From positions 1 to 64,000 of the forward strand of contig NZ_JAHKPM010000063.1 in NCBI RefSeq assembly GCF_018860525.1: a DNA stretch of 64,000 bases. Reading direction: 5' to 3'. Shown here piece after piece: positions 55,701 to 64,000 of this stretch (within the stretch, counting starts at the first letter, position 1; the number at the start of each line of letters is the position of its first letter). The translations under genes were made by a program, and so were the position numbers. The notes below the pieces were generated by a model. The model was not told where the DNA came from and ran no database searches. It saw only the letters and a program-made list of their open reading frames with translations. Source of the stretch: Vibrio hepatarius. Its GTDB lineage: Bacteria > Pseudomonadota > Gammaproteobacteria > Enterobacterales > Vibrionaceae.

Positions 55701-58700
55701 GGAGTGAGTTTAGCATTAAGAAAAAATGGCAGCAAAGATCCTCACCTGGAAGTTTTTGTCATACCAGAAGGTCCGCATCTTTCAAGAGTCTCAATACCTG
55801 AACCCAATATCCCGAACAACTACCAAGCTCTGTTTCCCAATACAGAACCTAAGTTAGAACGCTTAAAGGGTGAAGAAGTCGCCTACTTCTTACAGCATCA
55901 CCTCCACATAAGTATACCGTTCAAAGAAACACCTAAGACTTGGGATGAATGGTGTCTGGCATACGGTTTATCTAAAACCTACGAGCCACTATTTATGCAA
56001 TGGTGGGCATTACTTCATGAGCAGGGATTAGCAGAACGAATAGATACCAAATATCGGCTACTTCCCCCCAAAACACCTTACCCCATTTGGTTTGATAGCG
56101 AGTCGAACTTTCAATCAAATAGTGAAACCCTTAAAAGTATACTGCAGGGGGAAGTACCCGCTAATGCTTTACTGGATACAGAGATATCTCCGGAAGCAGT
56201 ATTGTTCAACTGTTCAGAGTTTAGATCTCACCTTTCCAATATTGCTCAAGCTATATCAACCCTGTCATCTCAACTCGGCCGCCCTGTAAATATTGCTGAA
56301 TTTGAAGCGAGAAGTGGACGCGCAGCGCAGGCATTACTGGATTTATGTAATCCAAACAGTCTTCAATACCATGCTTTTGATACTTCTTTGTCTTTAGTTC
56401 AATCTGCAAAAGATCGTCTATCAACATTCTCAAACAGTAATGTCCATCATTGGAACGGCGAAGACCATCCATTATTTGGCCACTGCGATATTGTTTTGAT
56501 TAATAATGTCATCCACAGAGTCAAAGAACCTGAAAAAACTCTCACCAAAGCACAAAAGCTACTCACTGCCGAAGGGTTAATGTTAGTTCTAGAAATGACA
56601 GATTTTGGAGAAAATGCCTTAATTAGTGCTCTGGTAATAAAGCCAATATTAGACTCATTACCGAATCAATCCGAGCTTCTGTCTTGGTTTGAAAGTAGCC
56701 AACTATCACTCGAACATACACTCGATCAAAAACCTTTAATGGGATATGTACTGCGTAATCAAGCGCCAGTTCTGATTCCCAACAGCAATACTCTAAAAGA
56801 AAAGCTTGCTGAGCAATTGCCTCATTATATGTTGCCTAAACATGTTAATTTTCTTAACGCCCTTCCTCTTAGCCCAAATGGCAAAGTCGATCGCAAGCAA
56901 TTATCGTCGAAATATAGTGTGCAAGTAGATAAGACATCGCAGGTTGAGTGCCTTCTAAACACCGACCAAGAGCTTTTATTAGCACAGGTGTGGCAATCTC
57001 TTTTTCCCACTCAATCTATTGATAGTCAGAGTGATTTTTTCTTGCTGGGCGGCGACAGCTTAATGGCCACACGTTGTATAGGTCAGTTACAAAAGCTCGG
57101 ATATACAGCAGACCTTACCGATTTATTTGCTAACGCAAAATTGGAAAACTTTGCAAAAAAAATAACGACAACAAAGATTAACGACAACCCAATTAGACTA
57201 AAGTCTAACCAAGCAGACCGCTATAAACCATTTTCGATGAACGAGGTTCAGGAAGCATATTGGATTGGTCGACAATCAGGTTTTTCTTTAGGCGAAACGA
57301 GTGCTCAATTCTTTGTTGAATTCGGCGTCACCATGTTCGAGCCCTCACGCTTTAATCACGCTATGAATAGACTTATCGTTCGTCATGATGGACTGAGAAC
57401 CATTGTGCGCAATCACAAGCAGCAAGTCTTAGTTAAGGTCCCTAACTTTTCAGTTCAATGCCATACCTTTGAAGAACTTCATGGCAAAGAAGCTGACTCT
57501 TTGCGAACCCAACTCTCTCATCGTGTTAATAACCCTGCCAATTGGCCATTATTTACTGTAGAGGCTATCGTCTCACCAAAGCATGACAATGCTAGGTTAT
57601 GTATTGGGTTGGATAATATGATGCTCGATGGGCTGAGTATGCAACTTTTCTTCTCAGAACTTGAGGCGCTGTATCTAGAACCAACTTTAGAACTTCCCAT
57701 ACTTGATATTACATTTAGAGATGTTCTCGAGTGGCAACGCAAAAACCGATCGCTTCAAGCTGAAAGTCAAGCTAAGACGTATTGGCTAGAGCAAATAAAA
57801 AGCCTACCCGCGGCACCAGCACTTCCACTGCAAACGGCCCCATCAACCATAACAAATTCAAGATTTATCCGTATTGCAGATAGCCTTTCAATAGGGGAAT
57901 GGCAGTCTCTAAAAAAACTTGCAAGTAAACACCAAGTCACCCCATCAAGCGTATTATTGACCGCTTATGCAGCGACACTAGCATCGTGGGGGAGCCAGTC
58001 TTCATTGACTCTCAATTTGACTTTGTTTGATAGGCCAGATGTCCACCCCCAAATCAACCAAATTCTGGGAGACTTCACTACTTTACTTTTGTTGGCTTGG
58101 CATAAAGGAACCAGCTGGATAGATAGTCTTAAACGCCTCCAAAGACAACTCGTGCAAGATTTAAAGCACAGCAACATCTCTGCTGTTTGGGTGATGAGGG
58201 AGATGGCCCGTGAGCAAAAATTGGTCAATGCCCAGATGCCTGTCGTCTTTACCAGTGCTCTTGGTACTTCTGATCGTGATTTTCTATCAGATAAGGGTTG
58301 GTTAAAGCCTACATGGGGCATCTCACAAACCCCTCAAATTTGGCTTGATCACCAAGTCTATGAGTCAGAGGGTAAACTTTGCATGAACTGGGATGCGGTT
58401 GAAAAACTATTGCCCATGCCCGTTCTAAAACCAATGTTTGAGCAATACGTTGCTCTTCTTCGACTCTTAGCAAGTCAACCACAAAGGTGGTCAGAGTCTC
58501 TGGATAGCTTGCTGCCAAACCAAGAAACACCGATGAGCATCTATTGTCTTGAACAGCAACCTCACAGCTCCCACGACCAACATCAAAAAGGTGAACCCGC
58601 ACATATTCAAACAATCCAAACCGCATTTGAACAAATTGTTTCAGTATACATTGGTGAAAATGACAACTTCTTTGATGCAGGGGCCAGCTCATTACAGTTG

Positions 58701-58895
58701 GTACAGCTACACGCATTATTGGTGAAACAAGGTAACACTCTTTCTGTGACAGACCTATTTAGCTATCCGTCACCCGCTTTACTAGCAGGCTCATATAAAA
58801 ACCCAATGGTTCAGCAGCCATCAACAAACGCGCTTTCACAACGCAAACAAAAACAAACTCAGCGCAAACTTACCCGCCGTCAGCGCGTTAATTAA
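52764..58895 (+). CDS. irp2: Siderophore NRPS Irp2, HMWP2-like (ArCP-Cy-A-PCP-Cy-PCP)
   Basis: A 2043-residue synthetase that would load a salicyl (aryl) unit and condense and cyclise two cysteines. Aryl carrier protein 1-80 with Ser39 (LGADSMF). Cyclisation domain 1 at 95-530 with Asp231-LLVM-Asp236. Adenylation domain 550-1380 (TSGSTGTPKG near 697, A8 GGYRIELGDID near 958, A10 NGKVDRK near 1372). The binding pocket has FDLSVYDIFG, WNTVPALFD and GGATEAAIWSN, in line with the Cys-type DLYN..S..IW code. A methyltransferase/epimerase-like insert lies at about 1010-1350, with a degenerate SAM motif. Carrier protein 1 has Ser1432 (LGGDSL). Cyclisation domain 2 at 1490-1900 has Asp1617-NMML-Asp1622. 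Carrier protein 2 has Ser1976 (GASSL). Length and order match HMWP2 (about 2035). Confidence 0.92.
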   Translation: MSNINGLIALFEQSLCDTYFLSPSDLKDNDNVFSLGADSMFLMRVVSLFRQAGFKINLKQLYDNPTIGEIKTLLSTFNTQQNSTPKETKSYPIMTDGQSFLMTPVQHAYYVGRDPKQPLGGNGCHLYQEFESQGLEPDTLEKALNALLIRHPMLSVAFRNDGFQRWEPPITPLTVFRHDLTGQLPKDVEAILLDLRDTLSHRTLDVQNGQTIEFHYSLLPNNQCRVHVSIDLLVMDAASFSLFFNELSQLLRGHTLDPLPKHYDFCSYLAQESVEFSAQRHTSQQFWSEQIKKLPSEPKLPMAIDPMAISKPKFQRRQHSLSAEKWATFQSYASQHKVTPTMVLATAYAAALSRWSGQTSILLNLTLFDCHPFNDNVQRLLADFTNILLLDMKIDDKSVIDLVQAQQRRFAEVYEHRHYSGVEVIRELKKSGTHPNGAPVVFTSNLNRSLFGDDVDSPLGQPGWGISQTPQVWLDFVAFKHNDAIMLQWDSVDELFPSGLVDSLFSAFLECVDYLLAENADWTQPLPDLLPKAQKQQRLSRITAPTILPHGLLHDRIFDFAKCNPNKVMVVQNQDSHNYETITYQAKCLANTLLQAGLEPDERVAISMEKNPGQIIAVLAILYAGGVYVPIAPDQPLMRRQTIIDSAKIRFVLRCKNTSSKYNWTEAIHFDWQDANKDPLESPPYPRTPDDTAYIIYTSGSTGTPKGVVISHASALNTCIDINQRHQINFTDRVLALSSLHFDLSVYDIFGILSAGGTLILPLDNQRRDPMAWADLVEKHGVTIWNTVPALFDMFLTYCEGLELRAPSQIRTVMLSGDWIDLSLPDRYHDFHPQGTFSAMGGATEAAIWSNEFIVDKVDPLWSSIPYGYPLSNQAYRVVDSVGRDCPDWVSGELWIGGVGVAKGYWNDSKRTSAQFVTSQDPINGELLRWYRTGDMGCYWPNGTLEFLGRQDTQVKIGGYRIELGDIDAALNRIKGVRHGVSLALRKNGSKDPHLEVFVIPEGPHLSRVSIPEPNIPNNYQALFPNTEPKLERLKGEEVAYFLQHHLHISIPFKETPKTWDEWCLAYGLSKTYEPLFMQWWALLHEQGLAERIDTKYRLLPPKTPYPIWFDSESNFQSNSETLKSILQGEVPANALLDTEISPEAVLFNCSEFRSHLSNIAQAISTLSSQLGRPVNIAEFEARSGRAAQALLDLCNPNSLQYHAFDTSLSLVQSAKDRLSTFSNSNVHHWNGEDHPLFGHCDIVLINNVIHRVKEPEKTLTKAQKLLTAEGLMLVLEMTDFGENALISALVIKPILDSLPNQSELLSWFESSQLSLEHTLDQKPLMGYVLRNQAPVLIPNSNTLKEKLAEQLPHYMLPKHVNFLNALPLSPNGKVDRKQLSSKYSVQVDKTSQVECLLNTDQELLLAQVWQSLFPTQSIDSQSDFFLLGGDSLMATRCIGQLQKLGYTADLTDLFANAKLENFAKKITTTKINDNPIRLKSNQADRYKPFSMNEVQEAYWIGRQSGFSLGETSAQFFVEFGVTMFEPSRFNHAMNRLIVRHDGLRTIVRNHKQQVLVKVPNFSVQCHTFEELHGKEADSLRTQLSHRVNNPANWPLFTVEAIVSPKHDNARLCIGLDNMMLDGLSMQLFFSELEALYLEPTLELPILDITFRDVLEWQRKNRSLQAESQAKTYWLEQIKSLPAAPALPLQTAPSTITNSRFIRIADSLSIGEWQSLKKLASKHQVTPSSVLLTAYAATLASWGSQSSLTLNLTLFDRPDVHPQINQILGDFTTLLLLAWHKGTSWIDSLKRLQRQLVQDLKHSNISAVWVMREMAREQKLVNAQMPVVFTSALGTSDRDFLSDKGWLKPTWGISQTPQIWLDHQVYESEGKLCMNWDAVEKLLPMPVLKPMFEQYVALLRLLASQPQRWSESLDSLLPNQETPMSIYCLEQQPHSSHDQHQKGEPAHIQTIQTAFEQIVSVYIGENDNFFDAGASSLQLVQLHALLVKQGNTLSVTDLFSYPSPALLAGSYKNPMVQQPSTNALSQRKQKQTQRKLTRRQRVN

Positions 58896-58952
58896 AGACT
58901 TTGTTCGAGGCTGGTTTGAGTGGAAGCAGAGCCTCGATGAGAGAGGATAAAA

Positions 58953-61900
58953 ATGGATAAAAATCACTTATATGATAACTGTGACCCAATAGCGGTCATC
59001 GGTATGGCGTGTCGGTTCCCCAAAGCTCCAAATTTAGAGTCATTCTGGCATAACCTAACACATGGCTTGTCTGGTCAATCTTTTTTTAGTGAAGCAGAAC
59101 TTGAAGCTGGAGGTATTAGCTCAGATATATATCAACGGGAAGATTTTGTCCCAAGTGGTGCCGTTATTGATAAGCCGGAATACTTTGATGCCAACCTTTT
59201 TGGTTATTCACCAGCAGAAGCTATATCAATAGACCCCCAACAGCGTATCTTCCTACAAAATGTATGGCATGCACTTGAGCACGCAGGCTACGCCCCAACA
59301 TGCACACCTTCAAGAACAGGGGTATTTGGTGCAGTTCGAAACAGTACTTATCCATCTTTTGAAGCATTTGACATCACGCAAGTAGGCCAAGTTAAAGGGC
59401 TGCAAGCTCTGATCGGGAACGATAAAGACTATCTAGCCACACGAGTTGCGCATAAATTTAACTTTACTGGACCAGCATTTACTGTTCAAACAGCTTGTTC
59501 TAGCTCTCTCGTAGCAACACATTTAGCCTGTGAGAGCTTACGTTCTGGTGAGTGTGACATGGCCATTGCCGGGGGAGTCGCCGTTTCCTTCCCTCAGAAA
59601 AGTGGTTATGCATACCAACCAGAAATGATTTTCTCTCCGGATGGTTTATGCCGCCCTTTCGATCACCAAGCCAATGGGACTTTTGGTGGTCATGGTGTAG
59701 GCAGTGTTGTTTTGAAACGCTTGGACGATGCGATTGAAGCTGGAGATACTGTACTTGCAGTACTCAGAGGCAGTGCGATCAACAATGACGGTCAGGATAA
59801 AGTAGGGTTCACTGCTCCTTCTGTAAATGGACAATCGCAAGTTTTAACCGAAGCTCTCAACCTTGCCGATATACACCCTGATGAAGTTGAAATGATAGAG
59901 GCGCATGGAACAGGGACTAAACTTGGCGATCCAATTGAATTTAAAGCGATACGAAATGCGTACCAGAGAAGTTCAAACGCCCCAATATGTAAACTGGGTT
60001 CAGTCAAAAGCGGGCTTGGTCATTTAGATACGGCCGCTGGTATTGCATCCTTGATTAAAACTGTATTATCAGTATCAAGAAAAGCAATACCGATGTCGCT
60101 CAATATTCGTCAACCCAACCCTGCTCTACTCATCGAAGAGTCTGGGTTTGAACTGGCAACCCAAACTTTAGATTGGACAAACCCGGTCCGTACTGCTGCC
60201 GTTTCTTCATTTGGCATTGGTGGAACAAACTGCCATATGATCGTTCAATCATTATCGGCGCCAATATCTTCATTACCTGATAACAACAACGAAAATGAAC
60301 ATATTCCATTACTTCTCTCTGCAAATTCTACCCAGTCTTTACGCCAACTTGCTCATGATTATGCTAAACACCTAAAGGTAAATTCTAAGCCTCAGGAACA
60401 AATGAACATCGCAAATGCTGCCATGCAAACGCGGTCACTCAATCTAACTCACAAACTAGCAGTCCCAATACTTGAAAATGCAACAACTGCACTTGAGGCG
60501 TTTGCGAGTACTGGCAAAGCACCACTTGAAATACTAATAGGAAAACACCAATCTCGTTCCAAACTGGTTTGGATATTTACTGGTCAGGGTAGCCAGTATG
60601 AAGGAATGGGGAAAGATTGGTACCATTCAAGTGACACGTTTAAAGATAGTATCGAACTTAGTCAACATTATTGTGAAGGTAAGCTTCAAGCTCCTCTAAC
60701 TGAAATAATGTTTGGCCCACGTTGTGATTTATTGACCCAAACCAGCAATGCTCAAATTGCTATCGTCGCATTTGAAATTGCGTTGGCAGCACATTGGAAA
60801 GTAAAAGGAATAACCCCTGATGTTGTTTTAGGCCATTCTGTAGGCGAAATTTCAGCGTGTGCTGTGGCTGGCTACCTTAGTCACCAACAGGCGATACAAT
60901 TAGTGGTTGAGCGTGGCAACAAAATGCACCAATGCACTCTACATCAAGACGGCGCTATGCTCGCTATTTTTGCCCCTATAGAGAAAATTGCTCCACTCCA
61001 GTCAATACTAAAGTTAGATACAGCAGCCCAAAATGGTGCATCACATTGGGTATTTTCTGGCGATACATATGACGTAGAACAAGCATGCTCAGATCTTGAA
61101 CGTGCCAATATCTCGTACCGCCAGCTTGGCGTATCTTGCGCAGCACACTCTCGTCATCTAGAGCCCATGATCCCATCTTACGCTCAGTTTACAGCTGAAA
61201 TAACACCGCTTAGGGGTGATATTCCACTCATATCCTGTGTAACGGGTGACACCATAAATGATCCAAACGAGCTAAACGCTGATTATTGGACCCGTCATGT
61301 GCGTGAGTCAGTACAATTCAAACAAGCCATAGAGCAGGCCTTAACTCTAGACTGCCATACTTTCATGGAAGTGGGCCCTAAGCCGCATTTAACGTCGATC
61401 GGCAAGCGTGAGCAGTGGTCACAAACGACCAGTTGGATACACGCTGAAGAGAATAACGCCTTGTGTAAACTCTATACTTGCGGTATCGACGCAAATTGGC
61501 AACACGTTTTTAATGTCAGTGGGAAGCGATGCTCATTACCTTTGTATCCCTTTGATGAAAAACGTTTTTGGGTTGAATCAAGAACAAGCTCCCATATTTC
61601 AAATCAGCAAGATGAGCCTTCGTATTCTCTCGAACCTATGACGCTCCGCTGTGCCGTCATTCGAGACTATCTACAAACTTGCGCGCGAGAAGAAATATTT
61701 AGCTTAAGAAAAGTGATACGGGGTGGGCGCATATTGCCTCGGCATCGACATCATATCCAAGCACTAATCGACCTATTGGTCACACAAGGCTATTACCATC
61801 GAAAGGACAATCTTTGGTTGCCGTCAAAAGCATTACTACCAAATGCCGAAGCCATCGTCCAGCATTGGCTCGTCGAAGCCAATTCGGAAACTTTAGTTAG

Positions 61901-64000
61901 TGTCCAGAAAACATGCCAAGATTTACTCAAACTAGGCCGCGCTTTGCCTGATTTATTGAGTCAGCTCGGCCATATATCAAGTCTGGAAAAACATTTGGTT
62001 CTATTGTTGGAAGGTAATGTTACTTCCCATAGTGACTCTGTCGTTGAAACTTCGAGCACACAGCTAGAGCTATATCAGAATCTTAGCTATCAAGACTGGT
62101 CATTGGTGTCAGAGAACACTGACCTAATAAGCGCAATTCATCAACAATGGCTACAACACTTACCTGCTCACCTCAACCAAGGAGAGCTGTCTGTTTCACC
62201 CACATATCAACCCAAACATTTATCTCGCGTCGCGATATGCAGGCAGCCAAAAATGTGGGGACAAGAAAGCTATGACATACGAGCTCAAGTACCACAAGGA
62301 CACTGGGAGTGGCTCGCAAGACTGACACCCAAGCATGCTGATAATAAAGAACTTATAACCCTCCTTCCCTCACCACACAACCGATATGTGTGGCAATCCT
62401 ATCGCGTTGAATCAGATAAAAACTCGGTTCTAAATACAATTGAGGAAATCAAAGTTTCATCAGAGACCAAAGGTTACATACAAAAGATAAACCAAGAAAA
62501 AGGCATATTGATTATCTCCACTAACTCATTGTCAGCTTCAGCAGAGCAGCTTGCAAAGATCCTTTGTAATGCCCCTGATACATTGTTGATTCTCATCTCT
62601 GGTGCGCTGAAGATCACGCAGGAAGATGAATTGAACCCAACGGCAGTGGCTTTAATGTCTATCATACGCGTAGCGAGAACTGAACATCCAAATAAGCGTT
62701 TTCTCGTCTTGGATGTCCAAAACCTACATGCCCCAGACCTCAATCAGCTATTGTCTAACGCACCCTTTAGCAATGTCGAAGATCTGGCGTTTCGTCATGG
62801 TCAATATTGGGCACAGAAACTGACACATGCTGTGGCTCATGGTGACCCAATTCCGGCATCATGGTTCAACGAAGAAGGGACTCACCTTGTCACAGGTGCA
62901 ATGGGAGGAATAGGTCGATTGGTCATCCAATGGCTAGCAAGCTCTGGTGTAAAACACATCACAGCCATCGGTCATCAACAACATTCAGATTGGGTAGAAT
63001 TTTGTTCACAAATAGCCAAGCTCGGATGTCAAATTACAACATATTTGGTCGATTTAGCAAGCGATCACGAACTGGAAACGTTCTTAGCAAACTGGGACGA
63101 TTCTCGGCCTATCTCTGGGGCCATACATACTGCAGGCAATGTACACCATAAACTCCTAGAGAGTTGGGATACTCAAGAAGCTAAGCGTGCATTCAATGTC
63201 AAAGCAGGTACCTTTTCCACGCTTAATCAATGGCTTGAAAATCAGCAAGGGAGCTACTTGATAGGATTTTCTTCGGTTGCAAGTTTAGGTGCTCCTGGTC
63301 AAGGTTTATATGCAGCAGCCAATGCATACATAGATGGCTTTGCTCAATCAAATCATGCAAACAAGCACTGCCGAGTAATGAGTTTAGCTTGGGGAGCATG
63401 GCATAAAATTGGCATGACGAAAGACTCGGAGTTGGTTGCTAGACTCCACGATAATGGAATGCATACTCTGACAAGAGAAGAAGGCTTATGGCACTTGAGT
63501 CAAAGCTTAATCATGGGTAATGAGCATGTATTTGCCATGAACATAAGCTCTAACTCAAAACCATTTAGGAAGTATTTCACCTCAGATCTGCCAATAGATA
63601 CTTCTAGCTATGAGGCTTCTGGTATAGAAACATTGGACTCTATGACTTGGCTGAGTAACCGAATCCATTATCAGTTGGCGCTAGCTGGAAATAGTGTCAT
63701 CGAGCAAAAACAAGATCTTCTGCAACTGGGTATAGATTCATTACAGTTTTTGGAACTCAACGCTGCAATTAAAAAACAGTTCGATATCAAGCTAACCGCA
63801 GAAGAAGCTTATAAAAATATGACACTTGAAGGCCTTAATTTGCTCATTGAGGAGAAGAGCCGACAATCGCATCCCAAAAGCACCCCCCCCTTTATTATCC
63901 AATTAAAGGAACAACACAATCCATTCCCGTTAACCCCTATCCAACATGCTTATTGGGTGGGACGAGAGGCATGGGTACCATATGGAGGCATCGCATGCAA
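58953..64000 (+). CDS. irp1: Siderophore PKS/NRPS hybrid Irp1, HMWP1-like, partial at right edge
   Basis: An open frame from ATG 58953 (GAGAGG upstream) with no stop to the edge, 1682 codons visible. Ketosynthase 10-430: Cys182 (TACSSS), His318 (EAHGTGT), His357 (GLGH). Acyltransferase 545-870: Ser629 (GHSVGE); the specificity motif reads CAAH (729-732) where malonyl enzymes have HAFH. Residues about 900-1100 keep the helical start of a methyltransferase (HIQALIDLLVTQGYYH) but lack the SAM-binding fold. Ketoreductase 1300-1500: VTGAMGGIG near 1313, Ser1440, Tyr1453. Acyl carrier Ser1596 (LGIDSL). A third cyclisation domain begins at about 1655 (PLTPIQHAYWVGRE). By analogy it adds a malonate, reduces it and condenses a third Cys. 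The rest (cyclisation, methyltransferase, PCP, thioesterase in HMWP1) lies outside. Confidence 0.92.
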   Translation, partial: MDKNHLYDNCDPIAVIGMACRFPKAPNLESFWHNLTHGLSGQSFFSEAELEAGGISSDIYQREDFVPSGAVIDKPEYFDANLFGYSPAEAISIDPQQRIFLQNVWHALEHAGYAPTCTPSRTGVFGAVRNSTYPSFEAFDITQVGQVKGLQALIGNDKDYLATRVAHKFNFTGPAFTVQTACSSSLVATHLACESLRSGECDMAIAGGVAVSFPQKSGYAYQPEMIFSPDGLCRPFDHQANGTFGGHGVGSVVLKRLDDAIEAGDTVLAVLRGSAINNDGQDKVGFTAPSVNGQSQVLTEALNLADIHPDEVEMIEAHGTGTKLGDPIEFKAIRNAYQRSSNAPICKLGSVKSGLGHLDTAAGIASLIKTVLSVSRKAIPMSLNIRQPNPALLIEESGFELATQTLDWTNPVRTAAVSSFGIGGTNCHMIVQSLSAPISSLPDNNNENEHIPLLLSANSTQSLRQLAHDYAKHLKVNSKPQEQMNIANAAMQTRSLNLTHKLAVPILENATTALEAFASTGKAPLEILIGKHQSRSKLVWIFTGQGSQYEGMGKDWYHSSDTFKDSIELSQHYCEGKLQAPLTEIMFGPRCDLLTQTSNAQIAIVAFEIALAAHWKVKGITPDVVLGHSVGEISACAVAGYLSHQQAIQLVVERGNKMHQCTLHQDGAMLAIFAPIEKIAPLQSILKLDTAAQNGASHWVFSGDTYDVEQACSDLERANISYRQLGVSCAAHSRHLEPMIPSYAQFTAEITPLRGDIPLISCVTGDTINDPNELNADYWTRHVRESVQFKQAIEQALTLDCHTFMEVGPKPHLTSIGKREQWSQTTSWIHAEENNALCKLYTCGIDANWQHVFNVSGKRCSLPLYPFDEKRFWVESRTSSHISNQQDEPSYSLEPMTLRCAVIRDYLQTCAREEIFSLRKVIRGGRILPRHRHHIQALIDLLVTQGYYHRKDNLWLPSKALLPNAEAIVQHWLVEANSETLVSVQKTCQDLLKLGRALPDLLSQLGHISSLEKHLVLLLEGNVTSHSDSVVETSSTQLELYQNLSYQDWSLVSENTDLISAIHQQWLQHLPAHLNQGELSVSPTYQPKHLSRVAICRQPKMWGQESYDIRAQVPQGHWEWLARLTPKHADNKELITLLPSPHNRYVWQSYRVESDKNSVLNTIEEIKVSSETKGYIQKINQEKGILIISTNSLSASAEQLAKILCNAPDTLLILISGALKITQEDELNPTAVALMSIIRVARTEHPNKRFLVLDVQNLHAPDLNQLLSNAPFSNVEDLAFRHGQYWAQKLTHAVAHGDPIPASWFNEEGTHLVTGAMGGIGRLVIQWLASSGVKHITAIGHQQHSDWVEFCSQIAKLGCQITTYLVDLASDHELETFLANWDDSRPISGAIHTAGNVHHKLLESWDTQEAKRAFNVKAGTFSTLNQWLENQQGSYLIGFSSVASLGAPGQGLYAAANAYIDGFAQSNHANKHCRVMSLAWGAWHKIGMTKDSELVARLHDNGMHTLTREEGLWHLSQSLIMGNEHVFAMNISSNSKPFRKYFTSDLPIDTSSYEASGIETLDSMTWLSNRIHYQLALAGNSVIEQKQDLLQLGIDSLQFLELNAAIKKQFDIKLTAEEAYKNMTLEGLNLLIEEKSRQSHPKSTPPFIIQLKEQHNPFPLTPIQHAYWVGREAWVPYGGIAC

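Overview
The window looks like chromosome I sequence of a marine gammaproteobacterium of the Vibrionaceae, most likely a Vibrio. The basis is the Rnf/Rsx operon followed by nth and gloA, the sodium-motor gene motY, and the core block bamC-dapA-gcvR-bcp, together with a lateral flagellar system of the Vibrio laf type. The species cannot be fixed from this sequence alone. No rRNA, tRNA, CRISPR array or insertion sequence was recognised.

Layout. (1) 1-5084, minus strand: a type VI secretion effector module, with a DUF6484-like small protein, a 1469-residue PAAR-like/VasX-like pore-forming effector candidate, and the start of a downstream gene cut by the window edge. (2) 5638-11871, plus strand: a sigma-54-type promoter and the lateral flagellar operon fliD-fliS-fliT-fliK-fliL-lafS-lafT-lafU (cap, chaperones, hook-length control, sigma-28, proton-type stator). 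(3) 11889-20237: an accessory block with a small membrane protein, a secreted catalase-like peroxidase, a 1196-residue toxin-like protein, an Ail/OmpX-like barrel, a periplasmic solute-binding protein and a YdjM-like membrane hydrolase. (4) 20234-32714: the second half of the lateral flagellum, flgBCDEFGHIJKL plus a flagellin-like gene on the minus strand, and flgA-flgM-flgN plus a lytic transglycosylase on the plus strand. A sigma-54-type promoter sits before flgB. FlgJ has only the rod-binding domain, and the separate transglycosylase probably supplies the missing wall-cutting activity.

(5) 32984-39706: rsxABCDGE (ion-pumping electron transport complex), nth and gloA. (6) 39760-46705: a Fur box with a DUF2753-like gene, motY, rnt, an Na+/H+ antiporter-family gene, bamC, dapA, gcvR and bcp. 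(7) 47082 to the right edge: a yersiniabactin/piscibactin-type siderophore locus with two AraC regulators, a TonB receptor, an MFS transporter, a complete HMWP2-type NRPS (ArCP-Cy-A[methyltransferase-like]-PCP-Cy-PCP) and the first two thirds of an HMWP1-type PKS/NRPS (KS-AT-remnant-KR-ACP-Cy...). Gene order matches the piscibactin (irp) island known from Photobacterium damselae and several vibrios. A Fur box lies before the second AraC gene.

The most notable points are these. The hybrid synthase Irp1 keeps the front part of the C-methyltransferase module but has lost its SAM-binding fold. The Irp2 embedded methyltransferase-like domain has a degenerate SAM motif. A flagellin-like protein of unknown role ends the flg operon. 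A split FlgJ/transglycosylase arrangement and a large uncharacterised toxin-like protein lie in the accessory block between the two lateral flagellar operons.
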